Of a DNA stretch of 64,000 nt, positions 11,438-22,285 are shown in pieces. The stretch spans positions 310,001 through 374,000 of the forward strand of contig CAJZBQ010000028.1 of assembly GCA_914767885.1 (NCBI GenBank), in the 5' to 3' direction. The notes beneath the pieces were generated by a model. The model was given only the letters and a program-made list of their open reading frames with translations, ran no database searches and was not told the origin of the DNA. A program made the translations under genes and the position numbers. Each line of letters begins with the position of its first letter. Positions within the stretch are counted from its first letter, which is position 1. This stretch comes from Blepharisma stoltei (taxonomy: Eukaryota; Ciliophora; Heterotrichea; Heterotrichida; Blepharismidae).

Positions 11438-11848
11438 ATGTCAAAGGAAGCACCTGTTAAACTAATTTCAGCGAAAAAGGAATATGTAAGAAACATGACG
11501 CCAGGGAAACTTACAAATTTAAACCAAATCCAGCCAAGCCATAATAATAGCAATGAATGCTTGCCACATCCAAGCATTTTGGTTGGGACTAAAAGGATTT
11601 ACCCTTTAAACTTCAAAGTCCCTCAGGATAGAAAGTTAGAATATTTCCATCGCCGTTACAAATCGTATGAAGAAGCTCCAGAGTTTATGCATGAATATAT
11701 GATGAATCCACTTAAGCCTCAGTTTGAAGCTAAAAGTGCTTTAAACGTCAATTACTCTTCGAGGCAATCTATTTGTAATAAACTTCATCATCATGAAAGA
11801 TCTCAATCAACTGAACCGAGGATGAGCTATGATAATAAAATGGTATAG
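11438..11848 (+). CDS. Uncharacterised basic protein, 136 aa
   Basis: No family recognised. The ORF runs from ATG to TAG, rich in Lys, Asn, His and Pro, with no membrane segment or signal peptide. A central stretch (FHRRYKSYEEAPEFMHEYMM) looks structured; the ends are probably disordered. It is read divergently from the F-box/ankyrin gene with a 43-bp gap, implying a shared promoter. Codon use and AT content fit the neighbouring genes, and frame integrity supports it being real. Confidence 0.55.
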   Translation: MSKEAPVKLISAKKEYVRNMTPGKLTNLNQIQPSHNNSNECLPHPSILVGTKRIYPLNFKVPQDRKLEYFHRRYKSYEEAPEFMHEYMMNPLKPQFEAKSALNVNYSSRQSICNKLHHHERSQSTEPRMSYDNKMV

Positions 11849-12289
11849 CCCAATCCAAAGTAGAGATTGGGTGATATTTTTGGAATTAGTTTTATTTATG
11901 AACTATTACACCCTCAAATAATTTTTTATTATTGGGGTTAGTAAATATTTATCCAGCTATGCCTGAGAAGCCTACCGCATAGGGAAAGAGGCTGTGACTC
12001 TAGATTTCTAGCAGAGGGAATGCTATGCTGCTTATCACTTCCGAGAAGGAGACTCTTAGGCAGAACAAGAGAAGGCGCTTAGGTTTGAGATAGGCAACGT
12101 ACTCCGTGAGGTTTAATCCTAGGTTTTGGTGTCATTATTTAGGAGTATTTCAAAATTTGATAAAATGGGGGTCACGTGAGAATGCCTGTGATATCTTTAG
12201 TTTGGATTTAAAAGGCAGTATGGCAATTTTTTACAGTTTGTGAAACTAAACGGTGGGTTAAACACTAATTAACTAAGTAAGAGCCCAGG
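11849..12289. other. Intergenic region holding an inverted family-S2 element
   Basis: About 440 bp. The part from roughly 11930 to 12180 contains GAGAAGGAGACTCTTAGGCA followed by GAACAAGAGAAGGCGC. This is the reverse complement of the family S2 signature seen at 7430, 29700 and 45070, so here the element lies in the opposite orientation. No flanking duplication was resolved. Confidence 0.5.
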
Positions 12290-12933
12290 ATGAACCACCC
12301 TATAAGTCTGAAAGTGAAAGATTTTCAATATTCAAACAAAAATTCTGACAATTCTTGTTATCCAAGTAAGAGTTTTTATAAACCTCATGTAATTTATATT
12401 ACACCGAGGTCAAAGATTACTTTGTACTCTTCTTTTCCAATTAACTTGAAGCCTGATCAAGCTAAGCCTCAGAATCTCTCACAAATGAGGACTAGAAACA
12501 GCAGCAAGTATTCTTTTCAAGATCGACCTGGATCAATTATGATGACTCAACAAAAAGCGGCTCAGCCTGAAATCTTTCCAATAACTAAGCCTGCCTTAAC
12601 ATTTGGAGAAAAGATTCTAAGATTTATAAGTGAAAATTATTATAGCAAAATCTCTTGCTAATTCTGTTTAATTTTAAACAGCTTGCATTTAAAAAACATA
12701 AATTTTACAAATTAAATAAATATCTGCTTTTCAATTTTTGCGAGTTGGGATTTTTTTAAATTTCGAAAAAATTTTACTATAAAATTTTTGAAAAAAAAAT
12801 TGAACAAAATTTTTTTGTTCGCTCACGGAGGAGGGGAGTAAGATTAAAAAGAGCTTGTGATCGACCCAGTTGTAAAAGAGCAATCATTAATCTAAAATTT
12901 ATTATTTTAGGTATTAATTTGTATCAAAATTAA
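12290..12933 (+). CDS. Uncharacterised small basic protein with truncated-MITE IES
   Basis: No family recognised. Reading through gives a C-terminus made of MITE sequence. Removing 12597-12838 (242 bp, TA kept) gives a 133-aa protein that continues PALRLKRACDRPSCKRAIIN... to the TAA at 12931-12933. It is rich in Ser, Lys and Pro, with no TM segment. The gene is convergent with the 14-3-3 gene, with 23 bp between stops. Exact C-terminus depends on the IES boundary, so the last 35 residues are less certain than the first 100. Confidence 0.5.
12597..12840 (+). mobile_element. 5'-truncated MITE (subfamily A) as IES
   Basis: The right part matches the subfamily A MITE: GCTAATTCTGTTTAATTTTA, AATTTCGAAAAAATTTT, then GAACAAAATTTTTTTGTTCG and CACGGAGGAGGGGAG, followed by TAA. 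The left TIR and the first direct-repeat box are missing or eroded, although a TTAA still marks the left edge. Confidence 0.6.
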
Positions 12934-12956
12934 TTTGCTAGCAAATTATATAATAA

Positions 12957-13682
12957 TTATTCAGTATTCCAGAGATGCAAGTTGTCTCTTATATATTCCA
13001 ATATAAGAGCGCTATCTTTAAAAGACTCTTCATTGAAATCTACAATATACTCATTTGCTTCTTCAAGAACACTGCTGGCAAGCTTGCAGGCCTCTTCTTT
13101 GTTTTGCAAAATTTCATAATAAAAGACTGAGAAATTCAGTTTCAGTCCAAGTCGGATTGGGTTCAGCGAAATTAGCTCAATCTGTGAAAGCCTATCAGCT
13201 TCTAAATACGCTCTAAGTGCTTTTTGAGAGTTTTCTTCTTTTTGTTCGTCTGTCATAAACTCGCACAAGTATCTGTGATAGTCACCTTTCATTTTAAAAT
13301 AAAAAACAAGCGCTTCTCCAGAGGAAGAATTTGGGATTAATTTTGTGTCGAGAATTTCTAATATTTGTCGGCAATATCCATGTATTTCTTTTTCTACTTT
13401 TTTTCGGTAAATTGCTGCTATATCCATTTGATGGGCATGAGAAGAGTCTTTTTCCACCGACTCAATTGATTGAAGGACTCTAAACGATGATCTCCGAGCA
13501 GAAACTACATTTTTATATGCAACTGATAGCATACTTCGTTCTTCTACTGATAGTTCTCTTGCAAGTTTTTTTGTGAATTCATAAAGAAGTTCTGCCATCT
13601 CGTCATGGCGGCCGGCTTGCTCTGAGACTCGGGCTAAATAAAGTAAAGTTTCACAGTCAAGTGATTTTTTATTAATTGACAT
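12957..13682 (-). CDS. 14-3-3 protein
   Basis: A 241-aa phosphoserine/threonine-binding adaptor, normal family length. Diagnostic stretches: YLARVSEQAGRHDEM near residue 15, LSVAYKNVVSARRSS near 52, KMKGDYHRYLCEF near 130, RLGLKLNFSVFYYEI near 178, and the C-terminal DNLHLWNTE. The basic phosphopeptide pocket residues (Lys in AYKN, Arg in SARR, the Arg-Tyr pair in DYHRY) are all present, so ligand binding should be intact. No intron or IES. It lies between two small genes; context says nothing about its clients. Confidence 0.96.
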   Translation of the reverse strand: MSINKKSLDCETLLYLARVSEQAGRHDEMAELLYEFTKKLARELSVEERSMLSVAYKNVVSARRSSFRVLQSIESVEKDSSHAHQMDIAAIYRKKVEKEIHGYCRQILEILDTKLIPNSSSGEALVFYFKMKGDYHRYLCEFMTDEQKEENSQKALRAYLEADRLSQIELISLNPIRLGLKLNFSVFYYEILQNKEEACKLASSVLEEANEYIVDFNEESFKDSALILEYIRDNLHLWNTE

Positions 13683-13798
13683 TATAATTAAATATTTAAA
13701 AATACAACATAGGAAAAAATAACCAATTCAATTTTAATAGCAGTTTGAATAGGAGCTGGCAACTCTTGGCAAAATAAATGATATTTATATATTAATCA

Positions 13799-14586
13799 AT
13801 GGGATCTTCAGAAGAAGAAATAGTTAGACTACAACAAGAAGTTGAGCATTGGAAATCACTATATTTTCAAAGCCTTCAAAGAACTCAAGAGCTTGAAGCA
13901 CAGCTAGGAATCAGCCCCAAAGAGTATAAGCCTCCAGGGCATGAAAGGCCTCATTCAAATAGGCAAGAAGATCATAAATCTTCTCAGACTAAAAATAAGC
14001 AAGGACCCAGTAATTTTTATTTAGAGTACATAAAAAAGCAAGATCACCAGTTAGATCATATAAAGAATAAACTTAGGCTGGCGTGCTCGAATAATGATAA
14101 AGCTCTGCTAGAAGAGGCAATAAAAGAAGCTGAATTAGCTGGAATGAGTGACATTGATCACGCTAACTCCCCCCCCCCCCCCCTCCGTGAGCGAACAAAA
14201 CCATTAGAAAAATCGCCATTTTTTGACCAAAAACCCACCCTCCGTGAGTGAACAAAAATTTTTTTAATAGAAAAAATTTTAATGAAAAAAAATTTTGATA
14301 TATAAGTGATAATTAGTATAATGAAATCTAGAGCTAATTCTGTTTAATTTTAAACAAATTGCGTTTTTTAAAACATAAATTTTGCAAATTAAATTAATAT
14401 TTGCTTCCAATTTTTGCAAATTAGGATTTTTTTAAATTTCGAAAAAAAATTTTTTTATAAAATTTATATATAAATTTTTTTTAAAAAAAAAAATTAACCC
14501 CCCTCCGTGAGCGAACAAAATTTTTTTGTTCGCTCACGGAGGGGGGGGGGGGGGGGAGTAAGAGGAAACTGGCGTCACTAATATAA
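13799..14586 (+). CDS. Small coiled-coil protein with MITE IES near its stop
   Basis: No family recognised. After removing the MITE (14164-14558) the product is 130 aa: an N-terminal leucine-rich coiled coil (residues 3-36, EEEIVRLQQEVEHWKSLYF), a polar Pro/His/Ser linker, and a second helical region (IKKQDHQLDHIKNKLRLACS). The IES lies only eight codons before the stop: joined sequence ends DHAKRKLASLI then TAA at 14584-14586. Unedited, the frame would run into poly-Pro encoded by the C-run of the TIR. It is divergent from the 14-3-3 gene, with 116 bp between starts. Confidence 0.6.
14164..14560 (+). mobile_element. MITE subfamily A, full length
   Basis: Flanked by TAA on both sides. Ends: CTCCCCC(n)TCCGTGAGCGAAC at left and GTTCGCTCACGGA-G(n)AG at right, with G/C runs of 15-18. 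The left end has two TCCGTGAG boxes in direct orientation 57 bp apart (14184 and 14241). The right end has a palindromic pair around AAAATTTTTTT. The interior is AT-rich and non-coding. Near-identical copies lie at 19761, 55317 and 39992 (reverse). Confidence 0.9.
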
Positions 14587-14819
14587 GAAGGCTCTTTTGG
14601 TTAATGACTTGATAAATAAGCTCAAGTGATTAGTAATTATGTCTGAGGAGATTTAAATTAGTGATAAAATAGGGTTTTAACAGTGAGGATCAGATAAAAG
14701 TTAAATATGCTGTGATTTGCTAAAATATTCGATTAAAATAAGACTCTTTGCAGAATTTTTTTTTGCTTAAAACTAAAAACAGTCTACACTTCCATTTATT
14801 GATAATAAATTAATAAAAA

Positions 14820-16595
14820 ATGAACCCGCATTCAACGTTGCGCCTAACCGACCAAAAAAACACAAAATCAACAGTAATCCCATTTAAGCTTATCCGATAT
14901 AAGCCTAAAGTTGAGTCCCAAATTCTCATTACTAACCGAAAAGAATTAACAAAGTACATTCCGCATACTCCTAAACACCACCACACCTCTTCTTTGCAGC
15001 TTTCAAGTACCATTGATTCTTCTGTAAAAAAATCTTTTTCAACTGATATTTCTTCAATAGACCTAAATTCTTTCATAAAAGAAACCCCAAAAAAAAGCCT
15101 CAGCCCAAACATCTCCGCAAATATTTCACGTATCGAAACATTGAGGTGAAAACCTCAAAAATCTCTCCCAAAAATAAGCCTTTCTCAAATAATGAAAGAT
15201 AAAAGAACAAATAATAAAGAGAGGACCAATGCAAAGGAAATTCAGACATCGCATTCATCGTCATTTTCTAAAACATTTTCAACATTTTTAAATCAGCCAG
15301 AAACAATTAATTATCAGTGCATACCAAGCCAAGATGTATTTCACCCTATTATTTTGCCTGGGATAAATATAGGCTCATGAGTTTTAAAAGAAACTCATGG
15401 GTCAAAGCCATGTAGCAGGGAAGGAAGCCAAATTGTGTATGCTAATAATAAAGTTTATCTTTATGGTGGACAAAGCAGAACTTTGCATCCTGATATGAGG
15501 GAGCTTGATTTAATCACTTGAAATTGGAAAATAATTAATACACAATATGCACCACAAGGAAAAATAGGCCATTCTGTTATTTTATACAAAAATAAACTTA
15601 TAGTTTATGGAGGATACTCTTCACATGCAAAAAACGGAAGCAGAAGATGCTCAAGAAGATTGCATATTTTGTCATTAAATGACTATAAATGGCAAACTTA
15701 TTTAGGAAGTGGGGCAGTGCCTCCACCAAGGAGAAATCATTCAGCAGCCAAATTAGGAAAATATATGTTTATCTATGGAGGGATTGGCCAAGATGGGATC
15801 CCATCTGGTGGTTTGTATATATTTGATATGAAGACTCAAGAATGAAAGCTGCCTGAAGTATAGAGGTTTCCTCTATATAGCGCTAAAAGCGCAGACATTT
15901 TCCCAGGAGCTTTCCAAGTTCGTCGGACCAAATCGCTTTTTGGTCCGACCAAGGCATTGATTTGGTGCAACCTACCGATAAATTCCGATCAGAATTTATC
16001 GGCCTTACAGCGCCAAACATAGGAAACTTCTATAGTCGTTTTTGATGATCCAGGCTGCAGAAGTCATGCTTCTTTAACAGCAGTTTTCGATGACGAAATC
16101 TTAAACGATAACAAACAGTCACTTTTTTTTAGTCACAAACAGTCAAATTCAATGGGAATTGCTAATAGCGGCTTTTATCTATTCGGCGGCTTAGACCTAA
16201 ATGGCCAACCCTGCAACTCTCTGTTTGGGCTTTATTTAAGAAATGGCCAATTTATATGAATGGAAATTCGAGGAGGAAATAAAGCACCTCCTGCTCGTTA
16301 TTCTCACACCGCAACTGCAATTAAGCATAAAATTTTTATTTTTGGAGGCAGAAATGACAGCTTATTTCACACAACAGGAAACTCCTGCTTAGATGATGTT
16401 CATATATTTAACGTAGATACCTTACAATGAGATTCTATAGAAATCTATGGAAATTGCCCTGAAGGCCGTTGGGGTCATTGTTCAACGAGTTTTGAGTCAA
16501 AGCTAATAATACTTGGAGGGATGAATCATAGGAACTACATGTCTTCAGATTTCTATTATTCCTATCTAAGCAGAATTAATTTTTATATAAAATAA
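14820..16595 (+). CDS. Kelch-repeat protein with one IES
   Basis: 533 aa after removal of 15859-16032 (174 bp). The N-terminal 180 residues are polar, Ser/Lys-rich and probably disordered. From about residue 185 there are six kelch-type units with YGG or FGG turns (VYLYGGQ, LIVYGGY, MFIYGGI, FYLFGGL, IFIFGGR, IILGGM), which should fold as a beta-propeller for protein binding. Trp codons in several blades are TGA (GSWVL, LITWNWK, QEWKLPEV). The IES sits between blades 3 and 4, and the join reads LPEVVVFDDPG. Partner and location are not evident. The ATG at 14820 is the first in the frame. Confidence 0.88.
15859..16034. other. Palindrome-ended IES in kelch gene
   Basis: 174-bp insert with terminal inverted repeats TATAGAGGTTTCC / GGAAACTTCTATA. 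It has internal short palindromes (AGCGCTAAAAGCGC; TCGGACCAAA...TTTGGTCCGA; CGATAAATTCCG...AATTTATCG). Removal between TA dinucleotides keeps frame. Its ends resemble the element inside 59317-59536. Confidence 0.8.
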
Positions 16596-16794
16596 ACCAA
16601 TAAAATATTCAGTTTCTTTTAATGGAATATCTAGAAACTGATAGAAATCTTATAGATGAGAGTATGCTTTATGGAGACCAACTAGAAAGCAAATACGAAA
16701 CATAATTTAAATATTTTTTGCTGAAATCTTGGCTTTTTACAATATATTTTTAGTATTAAATTTATTAATATAAATGGTGGTAATAATTTAAAAG
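16596..16794. other. Intergenic, with a 27-codon ORF
   Basis: ATG at 16622 opens a short frame (MEYLETDRNLIDESMLYGDQ...) to TAA at about 16703. Too short to call; it may be a short peptide gene or leader of the next gene. Confidence 0.2.
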
Positions 16795-18068
16795 ATGTCA
16801 TCAGGAACAAGCAGAGGATTTAGTCTGAGAAATGGTTTCCAAAGATACTTTTCAAGGAATAATCCTCAGAATTATAGGTTTCCCATTCCAAGGCAGCAAA
16901 CGCCATACTCATACGCAAAAATTGCTGAGTATATTGAGAAAGACTTAAGCAAAGCCGAAGTTTTCTACAGGCAAGCTATAGAAGATGGAGAAAGGCCAGA
17001 GTCAGCATTAAAAGATTTAGCCGGGGTTTTACATCAACAAGGAAAAACCAAAGAAGCCTGTGAGCTCTTAGAAAGCCACAAACACTTGTTTGTGTCTGAC
17101 CAAACTCGATATGAAAATTTGCTAAAAAACTTGCAAAAACAAATTTTTCCTTCACAAAACACATTTAACAAAGCAGTCAAAATTAATGGGCTTGGAATCA
17201 TGTCAGACGAGCTCACAATCCGTGGGATGTTTCAGAATGCATCAAGAATTCTTCATATAGAAATAGGCTCCGAATTAGACTCAAATGGTAAAAATAAATA
17301 TGCTGTAGTGAGATTTGCAAGCCACTCAGCAGCGAGGAAAACCTTAGAAGGGCTATTAGACATGACCAGATATATACTAATTGACCAAGAATAGCCCACT
17401 AAGGAGCCATTCTTGGTCTGCCAGAAAAAATTTTGACAAAAGATCCTAATCTGCCATTACCACTGAGTTTTGGTGTTTCCAAATTTCTTGGGCAAGCCAA
17501 ATGCAATAAAAAAAATTGTTCTTTTGCGATGATGCATTTGGCTTGTCAAAAAAATTTGGAAACACCAAAACTCAGTGGTAATGACAGAAGAGATCCTAAT
17601 CTGCCATTACCACTGAGTTTTGGTGTTTCCAAATTTTTTTGACAAGCCAAATGCATCATCGCAAAAGAACAATTTTTTTTATTGCATTAGGCTTGCCCAA
17701 AAAATTTTGGAAACACCAAAACTCAGTGGTAATGGCAGATTAGGATCTTTTTGTCAAATTTTTTTCTGGCAGACCAAGAATGGCTCCATAGTGGGCTATT
17801 CTTGGTCAATTAGTATAAGCTAGAATGGGTTTCCGTTAATGGAGAAATCACTGGTGAAGTTGTTTTTGATAAATCAGCTACAGATGGCCACGTTATAAAG
17901 ACTTCTCCACTCAAAGCAAGCTCAGAGCCAACTTATTACTCATACTTCGCGGATAAGCCTTGTCAACCGTTTGACGACATTGTTGATGAATTACTTGAGA
18001 ATTCGATTTTCACTTATTTCAAAAAGCCTTCTTCTTTTGAGATGAGCAATACCAATCATTTTAATTAG
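16795..18068 (+). CDS. TPR-like / RRM-like RNA-binding protein with palindromic IES
   Basis: 276 aa after removal of 17371-17813. A basic N-terminus (SSGTSRGFSLRNGFQRYF) is followed by one or two TPR-like helical hairpins (residues 45-100, AEVFYRQAIEDGERPESALK) and an RRM-like fold (about 120-205): KAVKINGLG resembles RNP2 and NKYAVVRFAS resembles RNP1, but RNP1 lacks the usual second aromatic. The IES interrupts the last part of the RRM; the join reads DMTRYKLEWVSVNGEI. The tail is acidic/aromatic. Domain calls rest on pattern only. Confidence 0.6.
17371..17815. other. Complex palindromic IES built of repeated inverted units
   Basis: 443-bp insert whose two halves are near-perfect inverted copies. 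Outer arms TATATACTAATTGACCAAGA ... TCTTGGTCAATTAGTATA are followed by TAGCCCACTAAGGAGCC. Inside, a unit of about 140 bp with ACCACTGAGTTTTGGTGTTT and CAAGCCAAATGCA occurs four times in alternating orientation. It could fold into a long cruciform. The outer TIR motif AGAATAGCCCACTAAGGAGC recurs in the IES at 23735. Confidence 0.85.
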
Positions 18069-18969
18069 AGCGACAAAATTCCCAAAACATTAATTTAAGA
18101 TTAAACATTAAAATTTTTTATAAAAGTCTCATTTTTTTAGTAAAGGATTTAGACTTATTAATGGGGATTAAGCCCATTTTTGGCTTGTACTGAGCTCACC
18201 GTCTTAGGCCTTAAGTCAGCAATTACCAATCACTAGCGGCAAGATAAATATAAGAAAAGCATAACTGATTTGCCATGATGGCAGAACCTCAACTGGGGAG
18301 AAATTAATATTCGCCTAGAATATTGAGTGTTTTCTGAAGGCAGCTGTTTTCGTAAGGGCCACAAGTCTAGGCAAAATGTCTATTTTTTAGTAAAGGAAAG
18401 CTGGAATATTTTCATATCCTACTTAATCACTTAGTTTTTATGTGCTATCTTCTTCAGGGTAATCGAGGCAGAACACACCCTTTTAACTCCAACTAATCCA
18501 TAGTTGTGTTCCTAATTCATCCTTTTACTGGTAAAGGAAATCCTAAACAGCGAGCAAAAACTTGTAAGAAAATCTTACGGGTCGCATTATGTCGCTTTGA
18601 ACTTGAATTCTGCGTGTGATTTACCTAAAGTCTCCTTCCTCAGTAGTGTCAAGCAGTAAAATTCTATGCATCCTTGTTTTCATGAGTCGGATGTATTACC
18701 CTATTCGATAAGCATATTTGCCATTGCAGAAAAAGATAAACTAGAAAACTGAACCCTACAGCACTAAATCTCTCAAGTATAAAGAGCCCTTGAAAGAGAG
18801 CTCATTCCGAACAATAATCATTCATTATTATAATTATTTTCACATCAATAATAATTTTTAATAAGTGTAAAGATTATTTCCCAGCAATAATTTTCTTAAT
18901 CTCCCATTTCTTTTTCTAATTGCGCGAACCAGATGAACTATTTTCCCTACTGTCATTATAAAGAATAAA
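18069..18969. mobile_element. Intergenic region filled by two retroposon-like elements
   Basis: The first element (family S4, about 18148-18382) is flanked by a perfect 15-bp duplication TTTTTTAGTAAAGGA at 18133-18147 and 18383-18397. It shares CCTTAAG...CAGCAATTACC...CACTAGCGG with the IES at 19223. The second (about 18440-18830) carries the S2 motifs: CAGGGTAATCGAGGCA, ACCCTTTTAACTCCAACTA, and TTACCTAAAGTCTCCTTCCTC with GTGTCAAGCAG, aligning with 44885-45230. No gene seen between them. Confidence 0.65.
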
Positions 18970-20348
18970 ATGCATCAGTGCCAAGATTGCGAAAATATGA
19001 TACCTCCTAACAGATTTAGGTGCCATTATTGTCACCAAAGAATACAAGAGGATCCCGAAATGCAAATGTTTGTGGCGGTAATGGATCTGGTAAAAGAAAG
19101 GGTTGCAATGTATAGTGATTTAATACAAAATCGTATCCTAATGGTAAAAGAAGACATAATTTCATGTGTTTCTGAAGCAATTTTTAACTATAAGCAAACA
19201 ATTGTCCAAAACTTAGCTAAGATAAACAGCTGAACCGAACCCAATTCATTTAGAGATCTTAAGACCATTTATGGTGAGCCAAAGCTCACCTGCTAAGCCT
19301 TAAGGCTGCTATTACTCACCGCTATTGATGACAAGACAGCTTATCTTCACAACTCAAATTCGTTGTCTCGCCAGAACATCCTCTTAAATGCGATTACCCC
19401 AAATTAACTTGCATCTCCTCCATAAAGTCATATGAACTGTGGACTTGCATCCATCTTGCCTCATCCATCTATATGCTCATTTTGAATTGTGTAGAGACTT
19501 GCGCAGCCTGTACTGCCTAGTACTCGTCCACACACCTTGTTCCGTCCATCTCACTAGCTATCCTATCACAGGAGCCCAAGGTCCTTTAATCCGATGTTAG
19601 AGCTTGGATCGAGGAAAAGTTCTTTGCCAACTGAGCCAAAAACTTACCCTGAAGAAAAATTAACTTTATAAAAGGCAACTCTTTTTAGGTCGAGTAGCCA
19701 TTTCTCCGATTAAAATTTTTTAAATAAACAGCTATATGGATATTGAAGATCAATATTACTTACTACCCCCCCCCCCCCCCTCCGTGAGCGAACAAAACCA
19801 TTAGAAAAATCGCCATTTTTTGACCAAAAACCCACCCTCCGTGAGTGAACAAAAATTTTTTTAATAGAAAAAAATTTTAATGGAAAAAAATTTTGATATA
19901 TAAGTGATAATTAGTATAATGAAATCTAGAGCTAATTCTGTTTAATTTTAAAAAATTGCGTTTTAAAACATAAATTTTGCAAATTAAATTAATATTTGCT
20001 TCCCAATTTTTGCAAATTAGGATTTTTTTAAATTTCGAAAAAAATATTTTTTATAAAATTTATATATAAAATTTTTTTTTAAAAAAAAAAATTAACCCCC
20101 CTCCGTGAACGAACAAAATTTTTTTGTTCGCTCACGGAGGGGGGGGGGAGTTAGATGATGATATGATGGATATTCCAGACCCCCAGAATATTATTGAGTA
20201 TTTAGATATTCCACAAATGCAATTTAATTTAGACTCAAATGAAGTCCAAGAAGGTTTTAGGCAAGTTTTAAGAGGCAATTATGTGATGTTCAGAGAGCTT
20301 ATAAAATGCACAGGAAAGCCTCCTGCCGATATTGGCGATATTGCTTAA
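18970..20348 (+). CDS. Small zinc-ribbon-like acidic protein, two IESs
   Basis: 161 aa after removing 19223-19724 and 19761-20151. The N-terminus has two CxxC knuckles (MHQCQDCENM...RFRCHYCHQR) typical of a zinc ribbon. The middle is helical (VAVMDLVKERVAMYSDLIQN) and the C-terminal half is acidic (YYLDDDMMDIPDPQNIIEYL). Both joins are in frame and the second IES is a textbook MITE, so the split pieces clearly belong together. No family recognised; a nucleic-acid or protein-interaction role is a guess. Confidence 0.6.
19223..19726 (-). mobile_element. Retroposon-like IES (family S4) with 10-bp TSD
   Basis: ATAAACAGCT at 19222-19231 recurs at 19724-19733, duplicating coding sequence for INS. 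The 502 bp between carry stops and GC-richer structured DNA including CTAAGCCTTAAGGCTGCTAT and ACTCACCGCTATTG, matching the intergenic element at 18148. Removal gives AKINSYMDIEDQYY. Confidence 0.75.
19761..20153 (+). mobile_element. MITE subfamily A, full length
   Basis: TTA on both sides. The ends and interior match the copy at 14164; boxes TCCGTGAG at 19781 and 19838 are 57 bp apart at the left, with a palindromic pair at the right. Only about 28 bp of coding DNA separate it from the previous IES. Confidence 0.9.
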
Positions 20349-20710
20349 AATAATTAATTATAAATTATGGGTTTTCTGGATTCAGAGTGAAATTTACACG
20401 TCCATTTATGGATTATAATAAATATTTGCTTGATGACAAACCGATAGGGACAACTGATTGTGATGTTGTAGATAGTATCTGATTTATTAATTTCAAATGA
20501 TGAACCAAGTTTGATAGGAAAGGCCGTCTGATCGTGCTGATAACTTTGGTCTGAATTTACTTTATAATTTTTTTATAATTTCCTTATAATTATACCAAGT
20601 AAGTTAGTCTGTGGTAATGCTTAGGGATTTTGATGGTTAAATCAGTCCTCTCATCAACTTATCAAAGTGAGATTTCACGAAAGCCATTTAAAGGTAAATT
20701 AAATATGAAA
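20349..20710. other. Intergenic, with a possible short Trp-rich frame
   Basis: A frame at about 20395-20590 with TGA read as Trp gives RVKFTRPFMDYNKYLLDDKP...WFINFKWW... and a hydrophobic end. No clear start codon, so I do not call a gene. The rest is AT-rich. Confidence 0.25.
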
Positions 20711-22042
20711 TTAAATTAAATTGTTTCTCTCTTGGAATTCTCTTATTTCAGCTGATGCTTGGTTTAAAGTTTGCTTGAGTCCTGCAATTTCTTTGTTTAA
20801 ATCTTTATTTTCGATTTTCATCAAGGTCAAGCTGGTTTTCAAGTTATTTAGTTCTTCATCTAACACCGTGGCTTGGTTCTTATAAACGCTCGCTTCAGTA
20901 TCTTTTATAATTAAGTCTTCATTTAAACTTGATATTTGGATTTGCTGATTTGCAAGAGCACCCTTAAGCTCTTTCGTGTCTGATTCTAATTTTCTATTTT
21001 TTTCTTCAAGTTCCAATTTAATGTTATCTTTCAATAATAAATTTTCATTTAATTCAGAGATTTGAATTTGTTGGTTTGCAATACTATTTTTAAGCTTGTC
21101 TACTTCTTTTTCTAATTCTTTGTTTTTTCATTCAAAGTCATTTTTTAATGACAAGCCTTCGTTTAAGCTAGATATTTCCTTTTTTTGATTTGTGATGCTA
21201 GCTTTAAGCTCTTCAATTTCTTTTTCTAATTCATTATTTTTTGATTCAAGGCTTAGTTTTAGCTTATCTTTTGCTGATAAATTCTCCTTTAAGCTTGTTA
21301 ATTCTATCTGCTGAGCAGCAATATTATTTTTAAGTTTTGCCATTTCTTTTTCTAACTCATTGTTTTTCCCCTCCAAGTCCAATTTCATAAAATCAAGACA
21401 CTTGATATTTTCTATCAATTCGACATTTTCCCTTTTATAATGATTTTCAATCCGCTCTTGAATTGCTCCTTTAATTGTATTAACATCTTTCGAAATTTCA
21501 AACTTGTTGACCAAAAATTGTATCTTTAATAATAAATCATTTGGTGAGTTTTCTTCAATTTTTTGTCTTATCCTTTGTTTTAGGGATTTTGTTTCTCTTT
21601 TAATTTCCCTATCATTATATCTTGCCCGTAAATTTTTAATTTCTTGTTCGAGAAACAAATTCATATGGTTTTCTAGGCTGTCAACAGATTCTTTTACTCT
21701 TGCTAAATAATCTATGGTCGAAAAATATTCTTGGGTTTTTTCTGAGCAATTTGATAATAAATCGTTTTGGGTGTTTTTTATTCATGTAGAGACTGTATTT
21801 GAGTCTTGTATTTCTTCAATTAGGCTTGATGGAGCACCTACCACATTGGTCAGAAAGCTGATAAATTCAGAAAATCTTTTCTGTTCTTCGTCAATGTAGG
21901 AATTAAGAAGTTTATTTAGTTCAGATAGCTTTATTCTTTCTATTTTTTTCTCTCGTATAGCTTTCTGCAGTTTGAGGTTTTCAGCAGAGGAGGAAATGTC
22001 TTCATAAAATTTATTTGGATTTTCAGAATAGCAAGCTCCCAT
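20711..22042 (-). CDS. Long coiled-coil protein with N-terminal MGAC
   Basis: About 443 aa reading TGA as Trp at two sites (VSTWIKN and DFEWKNK). The start MGAC could be myristoylated on Gly2 and palmitoylated on Cys4, suggesting membrane attachment (inference). The C-terminal 250 residues form a continuous coiled coil of about six imperfect units of roughly 38-40 residues, each like NNELEKEMAKLKNNIAAQQI followed by SLKENL. These arose by internal duplication. No IES or intron. No named family. Confidence 0.7.
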
Positions 22043-22285
22043 TTTTATGGAAGAAATCTGAGATGATTATGAATAGCAATGATAATTATGGAGGATAACC
22101 AAAATTTAAGCATGTCTATGATTTAAACTATTCAGAAAGCTTTTATTTATATGAAGTGGCTTTGAGCATGCCTTATTTTACACCTGTAGATGATGCTAGT
22201 GATGATTACCTGAATTATGCAAATAGATAATTTCATAAATTATGTTTTACTCATTTAAAAAGGCGAGTAAGAAAGAAAATATTTT
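22043..22285. other. Intergenic with an unresolved + strand frame
   Basis: A + strand frame ending at about 22230 reads VYDLNYSESFYLYEVALSMP...DDYLNYANR and looks coding. A nearby ATG gives only MEEIWDDYE before TAG. I could not join them with a 15-nt intron or a TA pair. Possibly a small gene with an unrecognised IES. Confidence 0.25.

Noticed and set aside
20395-20590. Short Trp-rich membrane-like ORF
   Set aside because: No start codon in frame and no homology; kept only as a note in the intergenic entry.
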